Below, piece after piece: positions 16,447-25,900 of a stretch of DNA of 64,000 nt (positions within the stretch are counted from its first letter, which is position 1; each line of letters begins with the position of its first letter). The position numbers were made by a program, and so were the translations under genes. The notes beneath the pieces are model-generated. The model was not told where the DNA came from. It searched no databases and saw nothing but the letters and a program-made list of their open reading frames with translations. Source of the stretch: an uncultured Mucilaginibacter sp. (lineage in GTDB: Bacteria; Bacteroidota; Bacteroidia; Sphingobacteriales; Sphingobacteriaceae); assembly GCA_903864275.1 (NCBI GenBank), contig CAIPFE010000045.1:1-64000 (forward strand), read 5' to 3'.

Positions 16447-18681
16447 TCAGGCCAGGTCGAAGCGGTCAAGGTTCATCACCTTTGCCCAGGTGGCAACAAA
16501 ATCATGCACAAACTTCTCCTGTGAATCTTCACAAGCGTATACTTCTGCGAGTGCCCGCAGCTCGGAGTTGGAACCGAATATAAGATCGGCACGGGTACCG
16601 GTCCATCGGATCTCACCGGTCGCCCTGTCAGAGCCGGCAAATATTCTTGCAGCATCCGAGGTAGCCTTCCACGTGGTGCCAAAATCAAGAAGGTTCACGA
16701 AAAAATCGTTAGTGAGTGCTTCAGTCCGGCTAGTGAATACACCATGATGAGAGCCGTCGAAGTTGGTGTTCAACACGCGCATGCCGCCGACCAAGACAGT
16801 TAGTTCGGGCGCGGTCAGGGTCAACAGCTGTGCCTTATCCACCAGCAGTGCCTCTGCCGATGCCACGTGTTGCCCGTTTATATAGTTGCGGAACCCATCT
16901 GCTTTCGGCTCCAGTACGGCGAACGATTCAACATCGGTTTGTTCCTGCGATGCATCGGTACGCCCCGGGCTAAAAGGCACCTTGACGTCGAAACCTGCAT
17001 TTTTTGCCGCTTGCTCAATACCTGCCGAGCCGCCCAAAACGATCAGGTCCGCCAGCGAAACCTGCTTACCGCCTGCCTGTACGCTGTTGAACTCCTGTTG
17101 TATGCCTTCAAGGGTCCCCAATACTTTAGCCAGTTGGGCCGGGTTGTTCACTTCCCAATCCTTTTGCGGGGCAAGCCTGATGCGTGCACCATTGGCACCG
17201 CCGCGTTTATCCGAGCCACGGAACGTTGATGCCGATGCCCAGGCGGTTGATACCAGCTGGGATAGCGAAAGCCCCGAGGCAAGCAGCTTACTTTTTAATG
17301 CTGCTATATCCTGGTCGTTGATCAATTCATGGCTAATAGCCGGAACAGGGTCTTGCCATATCAGCTCTTCAGCAGGCACCTCGGGACCGAGATAGCGGGC
17401 ACGCGGCCCCATATCACGATGCGTCAGCTTAAACCAGGCCCGGGCAAAAGCGTCTGCAAAATGATCCGGGTTCTCATGAAAATATCTTGAAATTTTCTCA
17501 TAGGCCGGGTCCACCCGCAAAGCAATGTCAGTGGTCAGCATAAAGGGTGCATGCTTCTTTAAGGGGTCGTGCGCATCAGGCACAAGGTCGGCACCGGCGT
17601 TATCTTTTGGTTTCCATTGGTTGGCGCCGGCCGGGCTTTTGGTAAGTTCCCATTCGTAGCCAAAAAGATTATCAAAGTAATTGTTGCTCCATTTGGTTGG
17701 TGTGGTAGTCCATGCGCCTTCCAGTCCGCTGGTAATGGTATCGCCGGCATTCCCGCTGCCGAATGTGTTTTTCCAGCCCAGGCTTTGCTCCTCAATAGTA
17801 GCGGCGGCTGGTTCCTTGCTAACAAATTGGCCCGGGTCAGCAGCTCCATGGGTTTTGCCGAAAGTATGCCCGCCGGCTATCAGCGCAACAGTTTCTTCGT
17901 CATTCATTGCCATGCGGCCAAAGGTCTCACGTATGTCGCGCGCCGACGCGAGCGGATCGGGATTTCCGTTGGGGCCTTCCGGATTTACATAGATCAATCC
18001 CATCTGAACAGCGGCCAACGGGTTTTCCAGCTCGCGGTCGCCGGTGTAACGGGCGTCGCCCAGCCATTCTTTTTCCTCACCCCAGTAAATATCTTCGGCA
18101 GGCTCCCACACGTCAGCCCGTCCGCCGGCGAAACCGAAGGTCTTTAAGCCCATCGATTCGAGGGCGCAGTTGCCTGTGAGTATCATAAGGTCGGCCCAGG
18201 ATAGTTTCCTGCCATATTTCTTTTTGATAGGCCATAACAGCAGGCGCGCTTTATCGAGGTTGGCATTGTCCGGCCAGCTGTTCAGCGGGGCGAAACGCTG
18301 GGTGCCGAAACCTGCGCCGCCGCGGCCATCAGAGATGCGGTAAGTGCCCGCGCTGTGCCAGGCCATCCGGATAAAGAACGGCCCATAATGCCCGTAGTCG
18401 GCCGGCCACCAATCCTGCGAGGTGGTCATCAATTCAAAGATGTCATTTTTTACGGCATCCAGATCAAGACTTTTAAACTCCTCTGCATAGTTGTATTCTG
18501 CATCCATCGGGTTTGAGAGCGAAGAGTATTGACGAAGAATGTTCAATTTTAACTGGTTGGGCCACCAGTCGCGGTTCCTGGTGCCGCTGCCTGCGCTTTG
18601 TTTTAAAGCTCCGCCCAAAAACGGGCACTTAGCGGCACTTTTATTCATTTCTGCCAGGTTCTGAGGTGCGTTATTTTCCAT
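16447..18681 (-). CDS. katG: Catalase-peroxidase
   Basis: A 744-aa bifunctional haem enzyme that removes hydrogen peroxide. The distal pocket is R105-W108-H109 (RMAWHSAGTYR). Y231 and M257 are placed to form the Trp-Tyr-Met cross-link with W108, and proximal H272 is in GGHTFGKTHGA. Both the active N-terminal and the degenerate C-terminal peroxidase halves are present, and the length is normal. No signal peptide is evident, so it is cytoplasmic. It is monocistronic, sharing the terminator at 16395-16424. No OxyR-type gene is adjacent. Confidence 0.98.
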   Translation of the reverse strand: MENNAPQNLAEMNKSAAKCPFLGGALKQSAGSGTRNRDWWPNQLKLNILRQYSSLSNPMDAEYNYAEEFKSLDLDAVKNDIFELMTTSQDWWPADYGHYGPFFIRMAWHSAGTYRISDGRGGAGFGTQRFAPLNSWPDNANLDKARLLLWPIKKKYGRKLSWADLMILTGNCALESMGLKTFGFAGGRADVWEPAEDIYWGEEKEWLGDARYTGDRELENPLAAVQMGLIYVNPEGPNGNPDPLASARDIRETFGRMAMNDEETVALIAGGHTFGKTHGAADPGQFVSKEPAAATIEEQSLGWKNTFGSGNAGDTITSGLEGAWTTTPTKWSNNYFDNLFGYEWELTKSPAGANQWKPKDNAGADLVPDAHDPLKKHAPFMLTTDIALRVDPAYEKISRYFHENPDHFADAFARAWFKLTHRDMGPRARYLGPEVPAEELIWQDPVPAISHELINDQDIAALKSKLLASGLSLSQLVSTAWASASTFRGSDKRGGANGARIRLAPQKDWEVNNPAQLAKVLGTLEGIQQEFNSVQAGGKQVSLADLIVLGGSAGIEQAAKNAGFDVKVPFSPGRTDASQEQTDVESFAVLEPKADGFRNYINGQHVASAEALLVDKAQLLTLTAPELTVLVGGMRVLNTNFDGSHHGVFTSRTEALTNDFFVNLLDFGTTWKATSDAARIFAGSDRATGEIRWTGTRADLIFGSNSELRALAEVYACEDSQEKFVHDFVATWAKVMNLDRFDLA

Positions 18682-18889
18682 AGTGCTTTTATATGATTTG
18701 ACGGGACGAATTTAGGGTATTATTTATTAACCAGTAAGCGTGCGGCCCTTATATATAAATAATTTACTTCATTTTGGCAACTTAAGTTGGATTGGGTTGA
18801 CCAGGATGGATTGTGTTGAGTAGTGATGATATTTACCGTTTTAGCAAGGTCTCCCGAAGAGTTTTAAGCGTTGTTATGGCACATTTCAA

Positions 18890-18980
18890 GCGTTCACGTT
18901 CATTTCGCCTGAGCACACGCATTTTTATTTGCGTGAACGCCTGAAAATCAGCTAGTTGATTTTTGTTATTTTTTGAAATA
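18890..18980 (-). repeat. Interspersed two-hairpin repeat, copy D
   Basis: Reverse orientation relative to copies A-C. It has arms GCGTTCACG and CGTGAACGC around a spacer that contains a second ACGC/GCGT stem, followed by the GAAAATCAGCTAGTTGATTTTT hairpin. Confidence 0.8.
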
Positions 18981-19072
18981 AAAACCTGGCAACTTTCTAA
19001 CTTAATAACCCAATAAAATTTTTACTAATTTTCAGGGCATTCCCCCGCGGTAGAAAGGGGGTCATCCACTCA

Positions 19073-19118
19073 CCTGCGGAAATAAACCCTATGCCCTAAG
19101 CACCTGAGCTACCCCGAT
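19073..19118 (-). pseudogene. Degenerate tRNA 5' half (tRNA-Met-like relic)
   Basis: The minus strand reads CGGGGTAGCTCAGGTG, then CTTAGGGCATAGGG and TTTATTTCC. It aligns without gaps to the first 46 nt of the intact tRNA-Met at 31965-32038, with about two thirds of positions identical, including all of GGGGTAGCTCAG. The anticodon loop is altered, the anticodon stem is broken, and the 3' half (T arm and acceptor strand) is unrecognisable, so it is not a functional tRNA. Confidence 0.5.
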
Positions 19119-19247
19119 ATTCAAAATTCATTATTTCAGTGACGGAAAACTGCGGGATCTAATGCAGCGGCAATCCTGGCGTTAAATGTCGTTATTTGAT
19201 TATCAAATAATTGTATTTAACTTTAATCGCTCTTAAACTTTATTCCT

Positions 19248-19550
19248 ATGAAAAAAATTATTACCTGGTCCGCGCTGCTGATAATAACTTTTGGCAGCGG
19301 CTGCGCAACCACCATCCAGGTCACCAACCGGCAAGGCAAAAACATTGGCCAGGAACAAACCCAGCACGTTGATCGTTGGGCATGGGGTTTATGGAACGGA
19401 AGCGTCAATAAACCCGATTGCCCAAACGGCTTGCATACAGTAACCGCAACAACAACATTTTCCGAAAAGCTAATTACGATAGTTACTTTGGGCATATACT
19501 GTCCGGTTGACGTAACCTGGTATTGCAGCGACAGAAACAACATCCATTGA
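19248..19550 (+). CDS. Bor-like lipoprotein
   Basis: A 100-aa protein with a lipoprotein signal peptide (hydrophobic residues 5-16, lipobox GSGC with Cys19). The C-terminal phrase ITIVTLGIYCPVDVTWYCS matches the hallmark ITLGIYTP...YCS of the lambda Bor / Iss family (PF06291). In enterics, Bor proteins are outer-membrane lipoproteins linked to serum resistance and are often phage-borne; in Bacteroidota the role is unknown. It lies in a repeat-rich, gene-poor stretch, 34 bp before the FAD-oxidase gene. Confidence 0.75.
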   Translation: MKKIITWSALLIITFGSGCATTIQVTNRQGKNIGQEQTQHVDRWAWGLWNGSVNKPDCPNGLHTVTATTTFSEKLITIVTLGIYCPVDVTWYCSDRNNIH

Positions 19551-19584
19551 TACCGCACTTTTATTAACCTTAAGCCATAAAGTT

Positions 19585-21129
19585 ATGCCCGACAGCGCTT
19601 TTAATGCACCCGTTACATACCTTACCAACGGAACATGGATAAATAGTCATCAAAACGTGAGTGGCCCCTATGAACGGTTTTATAATATTGATGCCCCCCA
19701 GGCCGACAACGAAGCTGACATTATTGAAGCAATGAAGGCCTCGGTTATCGCGCTCCAGCAAATATTCCGGGATGCGCTAGCCGCCGGCAAACAGCTTCGT
19801 GCTACCGGGGCAACCTGGTCCTTATCAGATGCGCCTTATACTAATGGCTGGCTGCTGAGCACCGACACATTGGGAAACTATAATAAAATGACCACGGACG
19901 AGGTAGTGCCCGAATATACGCAGGACGTTACAGGGCTGTACCTTGTGCAATGCGATGTATCTGTCCAACGGCTGAACAGCTACCTTGAGGCCGATAACCG
20001 GGCGCTGAAGACAGCGGGCGCCAGCAACGGGCAAACCATTGTCGGCGCTATCGCCACCGGCACACACGGGTCTGCTTATCAATACGGGGCGATGCCTGAA
20101 TATGTGGTAGGCATTCATTTGATTCCCGATCCTGATCAATCCATCTGGCTGGAGCGGGCCTCCTATCCCGTTATTACCGATGATTTTGCCGCTCGACTTG
20201 GCGTCACTATTAAACGGGATGACGACTTGTTCAACGCGGCGCTGGTGAGTTTCGGAAGCTTTGGCATCATAGCAGCCGTCATGATAGAAACGGACCCTAT
20301 TTACTTATTAGAAACCAGGACTTTTAAGCTCCCCTATGATGATACGCTGAAACAGGCCATGTCGACCATGAACCTTCTGCCGCTCAATTTGAATCCCCCC
20401 GGTGAAGTACCATGGCATTTTGAGATAACATTTAACCCGCACGATGCTTCCGCAGGCTATGCCAAAACGATGTATAAGCGTGTTTGTCCGCCGGGTTTTC
20501 AGAACCCGCCGATCCCCGGCGATCAACTGGCCCCCGGGGAAGGCCTGCTCGGTGTCATCGGATCGATCACCGACAAGCTGCCCGGCGCTATTGTAAGTGT
20601 GATAATGGGTTTGCTGATAAAGAGTCAGATGCCGCTTACAGATCCGGCTGATCCGCCGCTGCAGATGACGCCCGGCGGTACATTTGCGTCTACCACAACC
20701 CAGGGAGTAGCGTACAGCATGGAACTCGGCATCGACAGGAGCGATGCGGGAACAGTACTCGACCTGCTGTTTTCGCTGCACCCCGAAATAGACGATTATG
20801 CCGGTGTGATATCTTTTCGTTGGGTAAAACAATCGAGCGCTATGATCGGGTTTACAAAATTTGAAAATAGCACAACGATAGAATTTAATGCCGCCACCAA
20901 TGACCGTACACTTGCCTGGTATAACAGGATATGGGATGAACTTGCGGCGCAGGGCATAGCCTTTACCCTGCATTGGGGGCAAATGAACAATTTTACCCCT
21001 GCGCTTGTCCGTACGATGTACAGCGACGCTGTGATAGATAAATGGCTGCAATGCCGGGATGCCTTGATGACGAAAGCGGCACAGGCGGTGTTTTCGAATG
21101 ATTTTATGAAAAATACCGGGTTGGGTTGA
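19585..21129 (+). CDS. FAD-binding oxidase, aldonolactone-oxidase/PCMH type
   Basis: A 514-aa protein. The N-terminal FAD-binding PCMH domain covers about residues 40-240 and shows RATGATWSLSDAP and GAIATGTHGSAY; the histidine of GTHGS (residue 161) lies at a flavin-contact position in the gulono/arabinono-lactone oxidase group. The C-terminal half resembles the substrate-binding cap (IEFNAATNDRTLAWYNRIWDEL). No signal peptide is evident. The substrate, probably a sugar, aldonolactone or alditol, cannot be assigned. It may be co-transcribed with the Bor-like gene upstream. Downstream lies a repeat cluster. Confidence 0.75.
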   Translation: MPDSAFNAPVTYLTNGTWINSHQNVSGPYERFYNIDAPQADNEADIIEAMKASVIALQQIFRDALAAGKQLRATGATWSLSDAPYTNGWLLSTDTLGNYNKMTTDEVVPEYTQDVTGLYLVQCDVSVQRLNSYLEADNRALKTAGASNGQTIVGAIATGTHGSAYQYGAMPEYVVGIHLIPDPDQSIWLERASYPVITDDFAARLGVTIKRDDDLFNAALVSFGSFGIIAAVMIETDPIYLLETRTFKLPYDDTLKQAMSTMNLLPLNLNPPGEVPWHFEITFNPHDASAGYAKTMYKRVCPPGFQNPPIPGDQLAPGEGLLGVIGSITDKLPGAIVSVIMGLLIKSQMPLTDPADPPLQMTPGGTFASTTTQGVAYSMELGIDRSDAGTVLDLLFSLHPEIDDYAGVISFRWVKQSSAMIGFTKFENSTTIEFNAATNDRTLAWYNRIWDELAAQGIAFTLHWGQMNNFTPALVRTMYSDAVIDKWLQCRDALMTKAAQAVFSNDFMKNTGLG

Positions 21130-21203
21130 TGGTGGAAACAGGTTAGTTTTTTCTTTATGAAAGTTGAAAACTTTGCACACGCAGCCCTTCGCAAACCATC
21201 TTC

Positions 21204-21306
21204 GGCGTTCATGTTCGCGTTCACTTCGCAATAACACACGCGATTTAAATATGTAAACTCCTGAAAATCACTTAGTTGTGTTTTGTAAGTATCCAAAAAA
21301 TGCAAA
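21204..21306 (-). repeat. Interspersed two-hairpin repeat, copy E
   Basis: Reverse orientation: GGCGTTCATGTTCGCGTTCACTTCGC followed by GTAAACTCCTGAAAATCACTTAGTTGTGTTTT. The trailing GCGTTCATG extension matches the end of copy B (CATGAACGC). Confidence 0.75.
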
Positions 21307-21463
21307 AACTAGCATTTCGCGAAAACATCCTTACGGTGATAAAAAATAGATATTCTTTCGCCTTTTGCTTTTTTTTTTGGCCTAATTTCTAACCTCTTCC
21401 CGATAGCTATCGGGACACTGATCTCTGCCCCTAACCATGCCGATACACAAATCCGTTCAAAAT

Positions 21464-21562
21464 AGCGTTCACTTCGCAACAGCACAGACAATTATAAATA
21501 TATGAACGCTTGAAAATCAACAAATTGTATTTTTATAAATCTTAAAAATTGGCAAAAAATGC
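21464..21562 (-). repeat. Interspersed two-hairpin repeat, copy F
   Basis: Perfect arms AGCGTTCA (21464-21471) and TGAACGCT (21503-21510), followed by the TGAAAATCAACAAATTGTATTTTT hairpin segment and an A-rich tail. Confidence 0.8.
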
Positions 21563-21570
21563 AAAAAGGT

Positions 21571-21596
21571 AAAAAACATATTGAATACACTAAGGG
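21571..21596 (+). repeat. 26-bp direct repeat, left copy
   Basis: AAAAAACATATTGAATACAC followed by TAAGGG occurs here and identically at 21865-21890. The pair brackets 268 bp that contain repeat copy G. Confidence 0.85.
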
Positions 21597-21652
21597 TTAA
21601 AAATCAACCATTATCCACTGCCACTGCATGCTGCCACTGCCACTCATTCAAA

Positions 21653-21743
21653 AGCGTTCACTTCGCGATAGCACGGACAATTTTTAATACGTTAGCACTT
21701 GAAAATCAATGTGTTGAATTTTTGATATTTGAAATAATTGCAA
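21653..21743 (-). repeat. Interspersed two-hairpin repeat, copy G
   Basis: AGCGTTCACTTCGCGATAGCAC, then GTTAGCACTTGAAAATCAATGTGTTGAATTTTT. The right arm is decayed (GTTAGCAC for TGAACGCT). Confidence 0.75.
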
Positions 21744-21864
21744 AATAAAGTCACAACGGATGGGCTTTTCCACACTGTAGTTTTAAGACAGTACCTACAA
21801 GCATAACCGTCCGAAGTCGAAGACATTCGGACAGCGTGCCAAGTAAACTACGCACAGCAGGATA

Positions 21865-21890
21865 AAAAAACATATTGAATACACTAAGGG
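21865..21890 (+). repeat. 26-bp direct repeat, right copy
   Basis: Identical to 21571-21596. It runs directly into the relic of a regulator gene whose readable tail begins about 30 bp further on. Confidence 0.85.
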
Positions 21891-21919
21891 ATGGGCCCAA
21901 CGCCTGCTACGATAAAGAG

Positions 21920-22036
21920 ATGATCAGGCGCCTCGATGAACTCGAAAACCTCCCTGATGAAGAAAAAAAACATGTTTTCCATTATATGGATTTAATCATC
22001 CGCAACTTTAAAACCAAAACGGCTTACGCTCATTAA
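21920..22036 (+). pseudogene. C-terminal remnant of an XRE-type regulator/antitoxin
   Basis: A 38-codon open frame that starts MIRRLDELENLPDEEKKHVF and ends at TAA 22034. This resembles the conserved tail of Bacteroidota XRE-family regulators (a leucine-glutamate-rich helix, LPxEEKKxVF, then a basic alpha-helix). The helix-turn-helix part is missing: sequence upstream in frame is A-rich and soon meets a stop (TAA near 21867), right at the 26-bp direct repeat. A small intact peptide gene cannot be excluded. Confidence 0.5.
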
Positions 22037-22153
22037 TTAATAAAGCCACGCGCTGTTTTATCTTGCTTTTGATTGATACGGTTATTAATACTCTATAAAA
22101 TAACAACAGGGTTGATACACCACCGGACCCACGCTATCCGAATTTTCTTAATA

Positions 22154-22942
22154 TTATTTCGCAGGGTAAAAATTATAAAATTTAGCCATTTTATTTTTGA
22201 CCATTTCGCGCATCATTTTTTTTGAAACTAATATTTGGTTGAAGGCCGCGTGCCCGCTTCCGAAATATTCTTTTGTTTTGATCAGATCAAAATTTGTATT
22301 TAGCGGCTTCGGAAAAAAACCATTAATTGTCGGCAAATATTTTATTCTATGACAAACAGAGCAAACAGAAAATTCAATTCCCTTCATATCCAGGTTAAAT
22401 TCGGCTTTAGGGATATTTAGTTGTATTACTGTTTTAATAGGTATATTTTTTTTATATAACATTGCTTCTCGCATTCCAATTCCGAAATCTTTAAAAAAAC
22501 TTTCATAAAAATTACGTTCAACAAAAATTTCATCATGTTTCCAATTCAATTGCAACATTTTGTCCTTACCTAACCTTGGCTCTTTCATCTGAAAAGGGGC
22601 TTTTTGTTCATCATGAATACCACATTCCGGACAATTATTCGAATACGTTATACGATCAAATTCAATCGGGTCTTCCGGTTGGGGATATCCCTTTGGTCCG
22701 ATCCCTTTAAAAACCAATATATCAGCTTGTTCGATTTCCAGTTTCGAAAAAAATGTTCCAATTATAGAGTAATCAAGACCTAATGAATCAGCCAATTTTT
22801 TAATATTGCTATACTCTTCAGATTTTTCGTCCAGGTCATGATGAAAATAACCGGAATCCAGTTTAACCTTTAATGCATTTTCGATAAGAAATTTTTTATT
22901 CTTACTATCGATATTTCCACGTATTCTTCTGATTATTTTCAT
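22154..22942 (-). CDS. Putative immunity protein with two CXXC motifs (SitI6-like)
   Basis: A 262-aa cytoplasmic protein without a signal peptide. Two cysteine pairs, C104-C107 (NCPECG) and C194-C197 (CSVCH), could bind zinc and match the 'double-CXXCG' layout known for the SitI6 family immunity proteins of Myxococcus. It starts 4 bp after the stop of the toxin-tipped RHS gene, the normal place for a cognate immunity gene, and it is visibly A/T-rich like the toxin tip. Inferred role: neutralising the HHLIEQRF-domain toxin. The family link rests on memory of the motif layout and needs a profile search. Confidence 0.6.
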   Translation of the reverse strand: MKIIRRIRGNIDSKNKKFLIENALKVKLDSGYFHHDLDEKSEEYSNIKKLADSLGLDYSIIGTFFSKLEIEQADILVFKGIGPKGYPQPEDPIEFDRITYSNNCPECGIHDEQKAPFQMKEPRLGKDKMLQLNWKHDEIFVERNFYESFFKDFGIGMREAMLYKKNIPIKTVIQLNIPKAEFNLDMKGIEFSVCSVCHRIKYLPTINGFFPKPLNTNFDLIKTKEYFGSGHAAFNQILVSKKMMREMVKNKMAKFYNFYPAK

Positions 22943-22946
22943 GATT

Positions 22947-25900
22947 TTAAAGTCCCAATTTTTTCAAAATTTGAGGGTAATTTTTGTAAACTTCTCTTGC
23001 TGCAGCTTCAACTTCACTTTTTGTAGCGTTTAACGTAGTAACAGCCGCTTTCGTTGAACCTTCGTACCCTATTTGAGATCTCCAAGCCTTTGTAAAGGCT
23101 TGATGTTCAGATTCTGTTAAAACAATTGAAATCATATCACTTTCCTTTTCTCCAAACAATGATGCAAAACGTTGTTCAATTAAGTGATGTACGTTAAGCC
23201 CCTTCCCCGCTGTTAGCTGTGCTAAATCTTTATATGTACCAAACCCATATTTAGTCGCAACGCTCAATTCTTCAAAAGCTCCCTTCTTTGCAAAAAAACC
23301 TGCAACATAATCCTCTAAAGAAACTACGCCGTCGACGGCTTTACCTGGTACGAACATAAACATTTCCAAAATAGCTGAACCTTCATCTAAAGTGGCATTG
23401 CCATATTCTCCATTTTTAAGTTCATCCCCAGCTTGATCTGCCTTACCTAAAACCGGTAAAACATCTACCACCTTTTTAACAGTACTTTCAGTTTGTGAAG
23501 TCGATTTTCCCTTTTTTGGAGGTGGATCACCACCACCATTCCCTACACTGGCGCCATTGAAGTTGCTGGCACTCCTCCCAGCCTGAAAGCCCAGTTGTTC
23601 TTCAGCCTGTCTTTGTTCAGTTTCATTAATCTGTGCCTCGGTTTCATACATTCCATCCGGGTCAATAAACCTAATCGGATTATTCTCCACATAATTGTAA
23701 GGCGACCACCTCCGGCTAATTTCCGCCATTGGGTCGATCTGTAACCACCTGGCTGACAATGGGTCGTATTGGCGCAGTCCATAGTCATAAACAGACGTTT
23801 CCTCCTGCAACTCCTTCCTATTGTAAAGATATTCATTTTTTGGGCTTAAAATACTCCGATTAATTTCCAAACCAAAGGGGTAGTAATCATCCTGTTGGTA
23901 AACCACCGCTGCGCCTGTTTTAGTTCCAAAGGTTACCCTTGTATTGCCAAGGTTATCACCCAGATAGTACACATAATCATAGCCCGTGCCATTTGGTACG
24001 GCCTTGCCTTCTTCTGTTTGTATAAAGCCTATGGTACTTGTACTGTTATCATACTCTATGCCATTTATATAATCGGTTGTGGTTGTGGTTCCGCCCAATA
24101 CATCCACTTTTCTTAACTTATTGCCAGTGGCATCATAGGTATAGGTTACTGTCCCGGTTGGCACAGTTACCACCAATGGCAGGTTTAATAAATTATACGT
24201 ATAGCTTTTATTTTGGCCTGTGTTTACCGTATTTGTATTGCTTAGGGTGTTGCCATTAGGGTCATAAGTGTAAGTAGTAGTCCCTGCCACCAGCCCGGCA
24301 TTGGTGCCCGCATCAACAATGCTTTGTACCTGGTTGGTTGGGTTGCCGCTAAGCAAATAGTTGTAAGTTAACTGGTCCACCTCAACGGTTGCCATGAAGC
24401 GGTACAAATGTTTCATGTTGCCCATAAGGTCGTACACAATGCCCTCGTCACCATAACCGTCGGTCGAGGTGGCCCCGCCCAGCAGGCGGTTCAGCTTATC
24501 ATATGCGTAATTAAAGTGGTTGGTATAGCTGCCGCTCTGCCCCCAATACTGCGCCACTATATTGCCGTTATACAATTTACTGCCAACGGCGGTATTGTAA
24601 TACAGCTGCATCTGGAAAAGCGGCGCTGTGCTGGTGTTAAGCCATCCCCGCTCGTTATAGGTATAGGCAATGTTTTGCAAAAAGGTAAGGCTGTCGGTAA
24701 CGGTGGCGCGCAGCTTTTTATTTCCTACCTGCCCAATTTCATTATAAACCGAATTCGAGATCAGTGTTTTTGTAGTCGAGGTAGTCACATTAGTGATTTG
24801 TTCCCAGGTTTTTAGCTTTCTTCCCACCTGGTCGTAAATATAGGTATTAGCTATGGTAACCAAAGGGTTAAGGGTGCTGGCAGTATTCCAGTGCTGCCGG
24901 GTAGTGGTTGTGGGCGCGTTGGTAAAGTTATAGGTGCTGTTTATGGCATCGTAGTTATTATTGCTTAGCGTCCCTCCCAAATAATGCTGCGCATAGCTTT
25001 TAAGGCTGCGGCCCCAGTTATCATAATAGTGCGCCGTCCAAAGCATGTTTGTCGGGGTGTTCAGTACGGCGGTTAGGGTTGCTGTCAGCTCGCTGCGGGT
25101 TGCCAGGTTGGCACCTGTTGGTGCGCTGTAGGCGGCCGGCAGGCCTGGCGCATTGGCATAGCTGTCGTAATAGTTATAGGTAAGCGGCGTGGTTGAGCTT
25201 GTGGGCCAGGCCACGTTGGTGTAACCCGTGCCGGTGGTTTGGCTGGCTTCAAAGAAATTTGAGCTTATCCCATCCAGCGTAGTTTGCAGGTTCAGCCTGG
25301 TTATCGCCGTGCCGCCGTTGGTCCATATCCCGGTTATTACGCTTCTGCCCAATGCATCGTATTTAGTATATATCCATTGTTTGTTGGTAAGCTGGTTGGC
25401 ATCCTGCGTGGCAACCGGCTGGTCCATGGTGTTAAATACCGTATATTCCCAGCCTTTGCCGGGTATCTTCTTTTGTACCGGCCTGCCCCGTTCATCGTAC
25501 TGGTACTGGTAGCACAGGTTATCCAGGGTAGCCTGCGCTATCGTTCCTGCCCCGTCGGCCCCCGACATGGGCGGCAGCACAAAGGCCAGCCTGTTCAAAT
25601 CGTCATAAATATAATAGGTGCTTAGCTGCTCTACAACATGGGAGGAGTTATAATTGTAAGCCCGCTTTAATACCACATGGCCATCGATATCCTTATATTC
25701 CTCAACAGTGCCGGCGCGACCGCCTGTCCAGTTCTCATCCTTGCTGATAGTTACCGTTAAGGTATTTGCAGGATAATAGCCGTTGGCGTGCAGGCTTTGG
25801 CCGTTATCGCTGTTGATGATAGTGTAATACATGGCCGCTTGCCTGCCGTTGATGGAATCAGTTGCAAATGAGGTAGCATTATTCAACGTGTACACCATTT

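Larger units (their letters stand above)
18682..19247. other. Gene-free region with repeat copy and tRNA-like relic
   Basis: It contains interspersed repeat copy D (18890-18980), a tRNA-like fragment on the minus strand (19073-19118) and a 17-bp near-perfect palindrome TATTTGATTATCAAATA at 19193-19209, about 40 bp upstream of the Bor-like gene, which could be an operator. No coding sequence is supported. Confidence 0.6.
21130..21919. other. Repeat-rich gene-free region
   Basis: It contains interspersed repeat copies E, F and G, all in the same orientation within about 540 bp, a 26-bp direct repeat bracketing copy G, a short CTGCCACTGC-type tandem tract near 21615-21645, and a CCGAAGTC-type word near 21820. 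No intact gene is supported. Confidence 0.65.

Noticed and set aside
16490..18179. Long open frames antisense and in other frames within katG
   Set aside because: They overlap a complete, well-conserved catalase-peroxidase and have no recognisable domains.
21204..21743. Retron or group II intron RNA made of the hairpin repeats
   Set aside because: No reverse transcriptase gene is near and the elements are short, dispersed and in both orientations.
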